A stretch of 13,339 bases of DNA, taken from contig UQEO01000052.1 of the NCBI GenBank assembly GCA_900540095.1, positions 1 to 13,339 on the forward strand, written 5' to 3'. The number at the start of each line of letters is the position of its first letter. Position 1 is the first letter of the stretch. Origin of the DNA: an uncultured Collinsella sp. (GTDB lineage Bacteria > Actinomycetota > Coriobacteriia > Coriobacteriales > Coriobacteriaceae). Of this stretch, positions 4,827-11,620 are shown in pieces. The notes under the pieces were generated by a model that was not told the DNA's origin, did not search any database, and saw only the letters and a list, made by a program, of their open reading frames with translations. A program made the translations under genes and the position numbers.

Positions 4827-5357
4827 ATGAATATCGTTGTATTGAGTGGTAGCCCGCGTAAGGGCGCCAATACCGACACCATGGTCGAGACGTTTGCCGA
4901 GACCGCGCGTGAGGACGGCCATGCGGTTGAGGTCGTCCGCGTTGCCAGCAAAAAGATCGCTGGTTGTCTGGGATGCCAGTACTGCTTTACCCATGAGGGC
5001 ACTTGCGTGCAGAAGGATGACATGGCCGACGTGATCGAGTCGCTGAAAGGCGCCGATATGGTTGTCTTCGCTTCGCCTATCTACTGGTTTGATATCACTG
5101 CGCAGGAGAAAGCCGCCGTCGACCGCCTGTACGCCTTCGGTGCCACGGGCTTCCCGTTCACCAAGACGGCCCTTTTGCTCGATAGCCACAGCGAGGGCGT
5201 CTATGATGCGGCGATCGCTATGTACAAGTCGACCTGCGCGTACTGCAAGTGGGAGGACCAGGGCATTGTCACCATCAGCGGTATGACCGAGCGCGACAGC
5301 ATGGCATCGTCGCCCAAACTGGAAGAGGTGCGAGAGCTCGCTCGCAAGCTCGCCTAG
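4827..5357 (+). CDS. Flavodoxin-fold NAD(P)H-dependent oxidoreductase, iron-sulfur flavoprotein-like
   Basis: The protein has 176 residues. ATG at 4827 follows AAGGAGGGAG at ideal spacing. MNIVVLSGSPRKGANTDT is the first strand and FMN-phosphate loop of the NADPH-dependent FMN reductase / flavodoxin-like fold; SPIYW (83-87) is the second flavin loop. Cysteines C47, C50, C53 and C60 form CX2CX2CX6C, the compact pattern seen in iron-sulfur flavoproteins (Isf), which in those proteins holds a 4Fe-4S cluster. The motif EGTCVQKDDM (57-66) is typical of the family. Cys137 and Cys140 (CAYC) are two further cysteines. It is a cytoplasmic electron-transfer flavoprotein; the substrate is unknown. The gene stands alone and faces the topoisomerase operon across a shared hairpin. 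An Isf-type cluster is plausible but not certain, since many relatives keep the cysteines without proof of a cluster. Confidence 0.92.
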   Translation: MNIVVLSGSPRKGANTDTMVETFAETAREDGHAVEVVRVASKKIAGCLGCQYCFTHEGTCVQKDDMADVIESLKGADMVVFASPIYWFDITAQEKAAVDRLYAFGATGFPFTKTALLLDSHSEGVYDAAIAMYKSTCAYCKWEDQGIVTISGMTERDSMASSPKLEEVRELARKLA

Positions 5358-5375
5358 CGCGCATCTCCAATAACG

Positions 5376-5417
5376 AGCAAGGCCCGAAAGGTTCATTTGA
5401 ACCATTCGGGCCTTGCT
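5376..5417. terminator. Long palindrome between convergent genes
   Basis: The arms AGCAAGGCCCGAA (5376-5388) and TTCGGGCCTTGCT (5405-5417) are perfect, continued inside by GGTTCA/TGAACC with a TT centre and one mismatch per side. It sits between the stops of the flavoprotein gene (5357) and the topoisomerase A gene (5461), and probably ends both transcripts. There is no T-run, so it may work as an mRNA-stabilising or processing hairpin as much as a terminator. Confidence 0.65.
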
Positions 5418-5460
5418 GCGTTTCAAGGGGGCTGGGCTGTCGGAACCGGCCAGACGGCTG

Positions 5461-7701
5461 TTAGTCAAACAGGCTCGGCATGTCGTTTTCTTTCATGAGG
5501 GCACCGGCGGAGGGGAGGCTCTGCGCGGTGAACTTCTCGGCCGAGACGCCGGTGCCGAGGATGTCCTCGGTTGTGCCGACGGTGGTGACCGAGCGGCCCT
5601 TCTTGGCGGTAAAGGCCTGGACGCCCTGCGTGTTGGTGGTCGTCTTGGTCTTGAGCAGCGACGTGTTGAAGTTCATCAGGCGGTAGTCGCTCGAGACCAG
5701 CGCGATGTCGCGGTCCTCCTTGAGCACCTGGGCATACAGCAGCTTGCTGCCGCCGTAGATGGCGTTCTTAAGGCGCTTGCGGTTGGTCTTGGTGACGTAT
5801 CCAGAAAGCGCGACGCGCACCACGCGGCCGTTCTCAAAGACGAACAACACGTCGGCCTTGTAGTCCTCGGGGTCGATGACCCAGATGACGCTCTCGTCGG
5901 GTTCCATCTCAAGATCGGTCGGCAGGTACGAGCCCAGCTGGGCCGACTTGGTGTCCTCAAACGCGGCAACCTTGCACTTGTACACCTGGCTCTTGTTGGT
6001 AAACACGAGCAGCTCGTGCGTGTTGGAGGACGGGAACTCGATAAAGGGTTTGTCACCGTCCTTGTACTTGAGCGTGGTCGCCTTCTTGAGCACGCGGTCC
6101 GTCATCTTTTTGAGATAGCCATCGCGCGAGAGCATGATGGTGACCGGGTACTCCTCGACCTCGGGCTCCAAGCTTACCTCAATAACCTCGTGGGGCTCAA
6201 TCCTGCCCGTGCGGCGCGGCATCACGTACTTCTTGTTGACCGCGGCCAGCTCGTCGCTGATGACCTTCTTGATGTTCTCCTCGCTGGAGAGGATCTCCTC
6301 AAGCTCGGCAATCTCGCCCTCAAGCTTGGCAATGTCCTTGGTGCGGTTGAGAATGTACTCCTCGTTGATGTTGCGGAGCTTGAGCTCGGCAACAAACTCG
6401 GCCTGCGTCTCGTCGATGTCGAAACCCTTCATAAGGTTGGGCACGACCTCGGCCTCAAGTTTGGTGCCGCGGATGATGGCGATGGCCTTGTCGATGTCGA
6501 GCAGAATCGCTTCGAGGCCGTGCAGCAGGTGCAGGCGCTCGGACTTTTTGCCCAGGTCAAAGTTAATGCGGCGACGCGTGGACTCAATACGCCACTTGAC
6601 CCACTCGTGCAGGATCTGGCGCACGCCCATAACACGGGGATAGCCGTCGACGAGCACGTTGAAGTTGCACGAGAACGAATCCTGCAGCGTGGTTGAGCGA
6701 TAGAGCTTGGCCATGAGCTTGTCGGGGTCGACACCGCGCTTAAGGTCGATGGCGATGCGCAGGCCCGAGAGGTCGGTTTCGTCGCGGATATCGGCAATCT
6801 CCTTGACCTTGCCCTCCTTGGAGAGCTTGACGATGCGCTCGATGATGACATCGGTCTTGGTGGTGTAGGGAATCTCGTAGACCTCGATGATGCGCTCTTC
6901 GGGAATCCAGCGCCAGCGGGAGCGGATTTGGAAGCTGCCAAGGCCGGTCTCGATAATCTTTTCCATCTCCTCGCGGCGGTAGATGATCTCGCCGCCGGTC
7001 GAGAAGTCGGGCATGGGCATGTACTCGAGCAGGTCGCAATCGGGATCCTTGAGGTAGTGCATCGTTGCGGTACAGACCTCGTTGAGGTTGAAGCCGCAGA
7101 TATCGGACGCCATGGCGACGCCGATGCCCTTATTGGCCGAGACGAGGATGTTGGGGAACGTGGTGGGCAGCAGGCGCGGCTCCTTCATGGCGCCGTCGTA
7201 GCTGTCGACAAAGTCGACCGGGTCCTTGTCAATGTCCTTGAAGATCTCGGCGCTGATGGGGGAGAGCTTGGCCTCGGTGTAACGCGAGGCGGCGTAGCTC
7301 AGGTCGCCCGAATAGTATTTGCCAAAGTTGCCCTTCGACTCCACGAAGGGGGCAAGCAGCGCTTCGTTACCCGTCGCCAGGCGCACCATCGTCTCGTAGA
7401 TCGCGGCGTCGCCGTGCGGGTTGAGCTTCATGGTCTGGCCCACGATGTTGGCGCTCTTCTGGCGCTCGCCCTTGAGCAGACCCATCTTGTACATGGTGTA
7501 GAGCAGCTTGCGGTGCGAGGGCTTAAAGCCGTCGATCTCGGGGAACGCACGCGAAACGTTGACGCTCATAGCGTAGGGCATGTAGTTGACCTCGAGCGTC
7601 TGCGTGATCGGCTGGTCGGTGACCTCGGAGTGCAGGCCGATGACGTTCTCGGCGTTAACCTGCTTTTTCTTTGGCTGGTTCTTCGTCTTCTTCTTTGCCA
7701 C
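5461..7701 (-). CDS. Type IIA topoisomerase subunit A (ParC/GyrA-like), divergent
   Basis: The protein has 746 residues. GTG start at 7701, with AGAGG 5 nt upstream. It cuts and rejoins DNA together with the subunit encoded just upstream. A Lys-rich N-terminus (2-14) precedes the breakage-reunion domain: PSHRKLLYTMYKMGL (61-75), NPHGDAAIYETMVRL (94-108), GNFGKYY (124-130), and ASRYTEAKLSPIS with catalytic Arg140-Tyr141. A coiled-coil tower region (about 380-480) leads to a beta-pinwheel C-terminal domain (about 490-720). I find no GyrA-box (QRRGGKG), so this is expected to relax or decatenate rather than supercoil. At the position of GyrA Ser83 there is Ala99; the acidic GyrA Asp87 equivalent is Glu103. 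The gene lies 45 nt after its partner, in one operon. It seems distinct from the housekeeping gyrase, which would usually sit near dnaA. Naming it parC is reasonable but not proven. Confidence 0.93.
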   Translation of the reverse strand: MAKKKTKNQPKKKQVNAENVIGLHSEVTDQPITQTLEVNYMPYAMSVNVSRAFPEIDGFKPSHRKLLYTMYKMGLLKGERQKSANIVGQTMKLNPHGDAAIYETMVRLATGNEALLAPFVESKGNFGKYYSGDLSYAASRYTEAKLSPISAEIFKDIDKDPVDFVDSYDGAMKEPRLLPTTFPNILVSANKGIGVAMASDICGFNLNEVCTATMHYLKDPDCDLLEYMPMPDFSTGGEIIYRREEMEKIIETGLGSFQIRSRWRWIPEERIIEVYEIPYTTKTDVIIERIVKLSKEGKVKEIADIRDETDLSGLRIAIDLKRGVDPDKLMAKLYRSTTLQDSFSCNFNVLVDGYPRVMGVRQILHEWVKWRIESTRRRINFDLGKKSERLHLLHGLEAILLDIDKAIAIIRGTKLEAEVVPNLMKGFDIDETQAEFVAELKLRNINEEYILNRTKDIAKLEGEIAELEEILSSEENIKKVISDELAAVNKKYVMPRRTGRIEPHEVIEVSLEPEVEEYPVTIMLSRDGYLKKMTDRVLKKATTLKYKDGDKPFIEFPSSNTHELLVFTNKSQVYKCKVAAFEDTKSAQLGSYLPTDLEMEPDESVIWVIDPEDYKADVLFVFENGRVVRVALSGYVTKTNRKRLKNAIYGGSKLLYAQVLKEDRDIALVSSDYRLMNFNTSLLKTKTTTNTQGVQAFTAKKGRSVTTVGTTEDILGTGVSAEKFTAQSLPSAGALMKENDMPSLFD

Positions 7702-7746
7702 GATTTCCTCTTGAACTTCTTATGGGCCGTCGTTATCGATTTGCTG

Positions 7747-9744
7747 CTACTGCAGGTCCAGCTGGTCGAGGTATTCCTTGCCGTGCTCGGAGATATGGCG
7801 CTTGCGGCCCGCCTCGTCATTGCCCAACAACAGGTTGAACATGGTCTCCATCTTGGTGACGTCCTCGGGCTCCACCTTGATCAGACGACGCGTCTCGGGG
7901 TTCATGGTGGTGAGCCACATCATGTCCGGATCGTTCTCACCAAGACCCTTGGAGCGGTTGATGGAACACTTCTGGTCGCCGATCTCCTTGAGGATGCCGT
8001 TCTTCTCGAGCTCGGTGTAGGCAAAGTAGGTCTTTTCTTTGCAGTTGATCTCGTAGAGCGGCGACTCGGCGATATAAACGTAGCCCTCGTCGATAAGCGT
8101 GGGCACCAGGCGGTAGAGCATGGTGAGCACGAGCGTGCGGATGTGATAACCGTCGACGTCGGCGTCCGTGCAGATGATGACCTTGTTCCAGTTGAGGTTG
8201 TCCAGGTCAAAGGCACCGAGGTTCTTGATGCGCTTGTCCTTGATCTCCACACCGCAGCCCAGCACGCGCATGAGGTCCATGATGATGTCGGACTTAAAGA
8301 TGCGCGGGTAGTCCTCCTTCAGGCAGTTGAGGATCTTGCCGCGGACGGGCATAACGCCCTGGAACTCGGCATCGCGCGAGGTGCGAATGGCGCCTGCTGC
8401 CGAGTCGCCCTCTACGATGTAGATCTCGCGGCGGCTCTTGTCCTTGGAGCGGCAGTCGATGAACTTCTGCACGCGGTTGGCCATGTCGGTCTTCTGCTGC
8501 AGGTTGGTCTTGATGCTCTGACGCGTCTTCTCGGCGTTCTCGCGCGAACGCTTGTTGATGAGCACCTGCTCCATGATCTTGTTGGCAGCGTCTTTGTTCT
8601 CGATTAGGTAGGTCGAGAGGCGCTCCTTAAAGAAGGCCGTCATAGCCTGCTGGATAAAGCGGTTGTTGATGGCCTTCTTAGTCTGGTTTTCGTAGGACGT
8701 CTGGGTGGAGAAGCAGTTGGTCACCAGCACCAGGCAGTCCTGGACGTCCTGCCATTTGATGCCGCTCTCGTTTTTGTTGTACTTGCCCTGTTGCTTAATG
8801 TAAGCATCGATGGCGCTGGTCAGAGCGCTGCGGGCGGCCTTCTCGGGCGAGCCGCCATTCTCGAGCCACGATGAGTTGTGGTAGTACTCCTGCATCATGA
8901 AGGTGCGCGAGAAGCACATGCACGCGGTAATCTTGACGTTGTAGTCGGGCAGGTCCTCGCGATCGCGACCGCGACGGTCGGCCTCGATAAAGAAGGGCTC
9001 GGTAAGGTAGTCGGCACCGACCTTCTCGAGCACGTAGTCCTCGATGCCCTTGGGGTAGCAAAAATCCTCTTCGGAAAACTCGCCATCGTCGCCCTCGATG
9101 CGCAGACGGAAGGTCACGTTGGCGTTGACCACGGCCTGACGGCGCATGGTCTCGCGATACCAATCATGGGGAATGCTGATCGAGGTAAAGACCTCAAGAT
9201 CGGGACGCCACTTGATGGTGGTGCCGGTGCGGTCCTCGTCGCTGGGCTCAATCTCGAGTGCCTTCTTTTTGGCGCCGACGACCTTGCCCTTCTTAAAGTG
9301 CAGGGAGTACTTGTTGCCGTCGCGCCAAACCGTGACGTCCATGTATTCGGAGGCGTACTGGGTCGCGCACGAGCCTAGGCCGTTGGTACCGAGCGAGAAG
9401 TCGTAGTCGCCGCCCTGGTTGTTGTTATACTTGCCACCGGCATAGAGCTCGCAAAAGACGAGTTCCCAGTTAAAGCGCTTCTCGGAGGGGTTCCAGTCGA
9501 GCGGGCAGCCGCGGCCGTTGTCCTCTACCTGGATAGAACCATCGCGAAAGGCGGTAAGGGTGATGAGCTTGCCGTAGCCCTGGCGCGCCTCGTCAACGGC
9601 GTTGGACAGGATCTCGAAGGCGGCATGCGCGCAGCCGTCGAGCCCGTCCGAGCCAAAGATAACGGCGGGGCGCAGGCGTACGCGCTCCTCGTCCTTGAGC
9701 TGACGAATGCTGTCGTTACCATAGTTTGCGGTGTTTTTTGCCAT
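7747..9744 (-). CDS. Type IIA topoisomerase subunit B (ParE/GyrB-like), divergent
   Basis: The protein has 665 residues. ATG at 9744; GAGAG lies 7 nt upstream. It is the ATPase subunit that drives strand passage. GHKL domain: FEILSNAVDEA (43-53, with E44 and N48 where GyrB has its catalytic Glu and Mg-binding Asn), DNGRGCPLD (75-83), an ATP-lid GTNGLGSCATQYAS (119-132), and GTTIKWRPD (174-182). The transducer has the QTK loop (354-356). TOPRIM: YIVEGDSAAGAIR (442-454), PVRGKILN (466-473), TDADVDG (526-532). The end, SKGLGENDPDMMWLTTMNPE (598-617), matches the normal C-terminus. The usual lid GLHGVGxSVVNALS is clearly altered, and EGDSAGG reads EGDSAAG. All metal and nucleotide ligands I can place are present, so the enzyme looks active. 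It is the first gene of the operon with the A subunit. Confidence 0.93.
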   Translation of the reverse strand: MAKNTANYGNDSIRQLKDEERVRLRPAVIFGSDGLDGCAHAAFEILSNAVDEARQGYGKLITLTAFRDGSIQVEDNGRGCPLDWNPSEKRFNWELVFCELYAGGKYNNNQGGDYDFSLGTNGLGSCATQYASEYMDVTVWRDGNKYSLHFKKGKVVGAKKKALEIEPSDEDRTGTTIKWRPDLEVFTSISIPHDWYRETMRRQAVVNANVTFRLRIEGDDGEFSEEDFCYPKGIEDYVLEKVGADYLTEPFFIEADRRGRDREDLPDYNVKITACMCFSRTFMMQEYYHNSSWLENGGSPEKAARSALTSAIDAYIKQQGKYNKNESGIKWQDVQDCLVLVTNCFSTQTSYENQTKKAINNRFIQQAMTAFFKERLSTYLIENKDAANKIMEQVLINKRSRENAEKTRQSIKTNLQQKTDMANRVQKFIDCRSKDKSRREIYIVEGDSAAGAIRTSRDAEFQGVMPVRGKILNCLKEDYPRIFKSDIIMDLMRVLGCGVEIKDKRIKNLGAFDLDNLNWNKVIICTDADVDGYHIRTLVLTMLYRLVPTLIDEGYVYIAESPLYEINCKEKTYFAYTELEKNGILKEIGDQKCSINRSKGLGENDPDMMWLTTMNPETRRLIKVEPEDVTKMETMFNLLLGNDEAGRKRHISEHGKEYLDQLDLQ

Positions 9745-9798
9745 GCTCGCTCTCTCGATGCTCCTTTGCTGCGTTTAAGTCATGTAGATAGTCAAGGT

Positions 9799-9827
9799 AG
9801 CATAGCCCAGCCCACAGACGATTCCAA
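9799..9827 (-). promoter_or_regulatory. Promoter of the topoisomerase operon
   Basis: On the minus strand, TTGGAA (9822-9827) and TATGCT (9799-9804) are 17 nt apart. Each matches consensus at 4 of 6 positions. The predicted start is near 9792, leaving a leader of about 48 nt. Confidence 0.5.
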
Positions 9828-9843
9828 CCAACACGAAATCCAT

Positions 9844-9857
9844 CGAACAATCGTTCG
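9844..9857. promoter_or_regulatory. Candidate LexA (SOS) box
   Basis: CGAAC-AATC-GTTCG exactly fits the Gram-positive/actinobacterial LexA consensus CGAAC-N4-GTTCG. It lies 17 nt upstream of the -35 of the topoisomerase operon and about 60 nt upstream of the -35 of the divergent AAA/DUF4143 gene. Position relative to both promoters is upstream rather than overlapping, so repression is uncertain. No other perfect copy was noticed in the window. Confidence 0.5.
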
Positions 9858-9902
9858 TGATATATCGACTGATGTTAAGCTATTGGGAGAAATAGCTGAA
9901 TC

Positions 9903-9923
9903 AAATCAATAAATATTTGATTT
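9903..9923. promoter_or_regulatory. AT-rich inverted repeat over the -35 of the AAA gene
   Basis: AAATCAA (9903-9909) and TTGATTT (9917-9923) are perfect 7-bp arms with a 7-nt centre. The second arm contains the -35 hexamer of the AAA promoter, so a bound protein would block it. Which protein binds is unknown; autoregulation is possible. Confidence 0.45.
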
Positions 9924-9946
9924 CCTTTAGTAGAATCAGATATATA
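9917..9946 (+). promoter_or_regulatory. Promoter of the intact AAA/DUF4143 gene
   Basis: TTGATT (9917-9922) and TATATA (9941-9946) are 18 nt apart. The predicted start is near 9953, about 44 nt before the ATG. Confidence 0.5.
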
Positions 9947-9996
9947 CTAAATGAAAACGAATCAGGAGAGCTTTTATTTAATAGAGCGGTGAAGAT

Positions 9997-11205
9997 ATGA
10001 AGATTATCGAACGTCCTCAATATATGGAAGCGCTTCTTGGCGCTAAGGGAACGCCGGACATCAAGGTGATTACCGGCATTCGTAGGTGCGGCAAATCTGT
10101 TCTACTGGAAGCTCTTGCCGATCGCATTCGTGAGGCCGACCCCGATGCCAATATTATCCGTATCAATTTCAATCTCCTCGAATTCGAGGAACTAACGGAT
10201 TTTCGAGCATTGCATCGCTACGTTGAGGAAAGCTATTGCGAGGGCCTCGATAACATCGTGATGATCGATGAGGTACAAACTTGCGTTGGGTTCGAAAAAG
10301 CGGTCAATAGCCTTCATGCATCGGGTAAATACGATATCTACGTTACTGGCTCCAATGCTTTCTTGCTTTCGAGTGACTTGGCGACGCTTTTTCGCGGGCG
10401 GACATATGAGGTCGAAGTATTCCCGTTTTCCTTGCTTGAGTTTTCGACGTATCACGAAATTCATAACCCAGACGAAGCGCTTGACCGCTATTTAAGAGAG
10501 GGCGGAATGCCTGGCTCTTATTTGTATCCTAGCGAGCGAGCTCGCTATCGATATATTGCGAACGTGCTAGATGTCTTGGTTTTGCGTGATGTGGAAGAAA
10601 AGCATGGGGTTCGTAACAAGGTGCAACTAGAACGTGCATGCGATTTCCTAATGGACAATATCGGTAACATATCTTCTGTTAGCGGGATTGCGGCCGCGCT
10701 GGACGCTGCCGGCACGCGCGTTTCCGTGGCAACGCTCGCCCAGTACCTTGGATATTTATGCCAGGCCTTCGCGTTCTATCGAGTTCGCCGCTATGACGTA
10801 GGCGGTAAAAAGTACCTCACTTCGGGTGATAAATACTATTTATCGGATCATGCAATCAGATATGCAAAACTGGGCACTAAAAAACTCGACTTCGGGCATG
10901 TATATGAAAATATGGTCGCTTTAGAGCTCCTAAGACGCGGTTGGGAAATCTATGTCGGGGTGCTTTATAAGAAGGAAATCGACTTTGTGGCAATTCGTCG
11001 CGATGAACGTGTGTATATCCAAGTTAGCGATGACATTTCGCGTCAGGAGACCTTTGAGCGCGAAGTGGCGCCTCTGCTTGCGATACGTGATGCGTATCCC
11101 AAGATGGTCATTGCGCGTACAAAGCATGAGGCTGTTGATTATGAGGGGATTAAGGTGGTCGACATCGCCCGATGGCTGATGGGGGAGGGGTCGGATGTCG
11201 AATAG
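9997..11205 (+). CDS. AAA/DUF4143 family ATPase, intact
   Basis: The protein has 402 residues, the usual length. ATG at 9997 with GGTGA 5 nt upstream. It is a P-loop ATPase of the AAA_14/DUF4143 family. Walker A is GIRRCGKSVL (27-36), Walker B IVMIDEV (87-93) and sensor-1 region VTGSNAF (116-122); FRGR (132-135) holds candidate arginine fingers. A winged-helix part spans roughly 205-265 (NIGNISSVSGIAAAL...). The C-terminal DUF4143 domain (about 300-395) has YEN (E305), EIDFVAI (E327, D329) and VYIQV (Q342), reminiscent of PD-(D/E)XK-like nucleases. The biological role of the family is not established; members are common and variable in gut Coriobacteria and Bifidobacteria. The gene is richer in A+T than the topoisomerase genes next door, suggesting transfer. 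Its last 11 nt overlap a downstream frame. Two decayed relatives lie at 1820 and 4255. Confidence 0.92.
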   Translation: MKIIERPQYMEALLGAKGTPDIKVITGIRRCGKSVLLEALADRIREADPDANIIRINFNLLEFEELTDFRALHRYVEESYCEGLDNIVMIDEVQTCVGFEKAVNSLHASGKYDIYVTGSNAFLLSSDLATLFRGRTYEVEVFPFSLLEFSTYHEIHNPDEALDRYLREGGMPGSYLYPSERARYRYIANVLDVLVLRDVEEKHGVRNKVQLERACDFLMDNIGNISSVSGIAAALDAAGTRVSVATLAQYLGYLCQAFAFYRVRRYDVGGKKYLTSGDKYYLSDHAIRYAKLGTKKLDFGHVYENMVALELLRRGWEIYVGVLYKKEIDFVAIRRDERVYIQVSDDISRQETFEREVAPLLAIRDAYPKMVIARTKHEAVDYEGIKVVDIARWLMGEGSDVE

Positions 11206-11476
11206 CGGGCGGTGGACGCCTATCTAAATCATTGCGCTGCTCGGGCGCCTTGAGGGTCTTCTTAATAATGCGGGTGAGCCCACGCTCCTTACCGATGAAT
11301 TCCACTTACTCGTTTCTGCCCGAGTAAGTTTGAAGACGGATGAGCCCGCTTCATTTTGTTTGCGGCTGGATACGTTTGTCGAAAAGTGCCGCGTGGATGG
11401 CTCAAATCGAACATTGGGACAGGCGTCTCATTTTATGGGCCGAGGGCGTGCGTATACAAGTCTTTTTGGTCCATAG
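11195..11476 (+). pseudogene. Unknown gene overlapping the AAA gene, broken by an early stop
   Basis: ATG at 11195 follows GGGGAGGGG (ribosome site, 4 nt gap) inside the end of the AAA gene, an overlap of 11 nt typical of translational coupling. The frame reads MSNSGRWTPI, then TAA at 11225, and continues in the same frame for 82 codons to TAG 11474: IIALLGRLEGLLNNAGEPTL, TDEFHLLVSARVS, KTDEPASFCLRLDTFVEKCR. The continuation is protein-like in composition, with no further stop. A single change (for example CAA or GAA to TAA) explains the break. The 3' end may also be truncated. I do not recognise the family. Its coupling to the AAA gene suggests a partner of that ATPase. Confidence 0.5.
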
Positions 11477-11620
11477 GGGATGCTGGGCGGTTGCTAGTTG
11501 GGCCACGGGTCACTTCGCCGGCGCTGCTTCTTGCCATACGCTCATAGTGGAAGCCGATGCCACGGAGTCGACTTGGGACTCGGGCAACGGATGAGCTGCA
11601 AGCCGAAAGAAGCGGTGAGG

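Noticed and set aside
5413..6696. Open frame of 427 codons on the plus strand
   Set aside because: It lies antisense to the topoisomerase A gene, is rich in Leu/Val/Gly/His repeats typical of the complement of GC-rich coding sequence, and has no ribosome site.
6928..8607. Open frame of 559 codons on the plus strand
   Set aside because: It runs antisense across both topoisomerase genes and their 45-nt gap, with the same low-complexity composition; the minus-strand proteins carry recognised catalytic motifs.
11498..11620. Longer N-terminus for the lipoprotein from ATG 11498
   Set aside because: It would put 41 unrelated residues ahead of a clear signal peptide and lipobox, and has no ribosome site.
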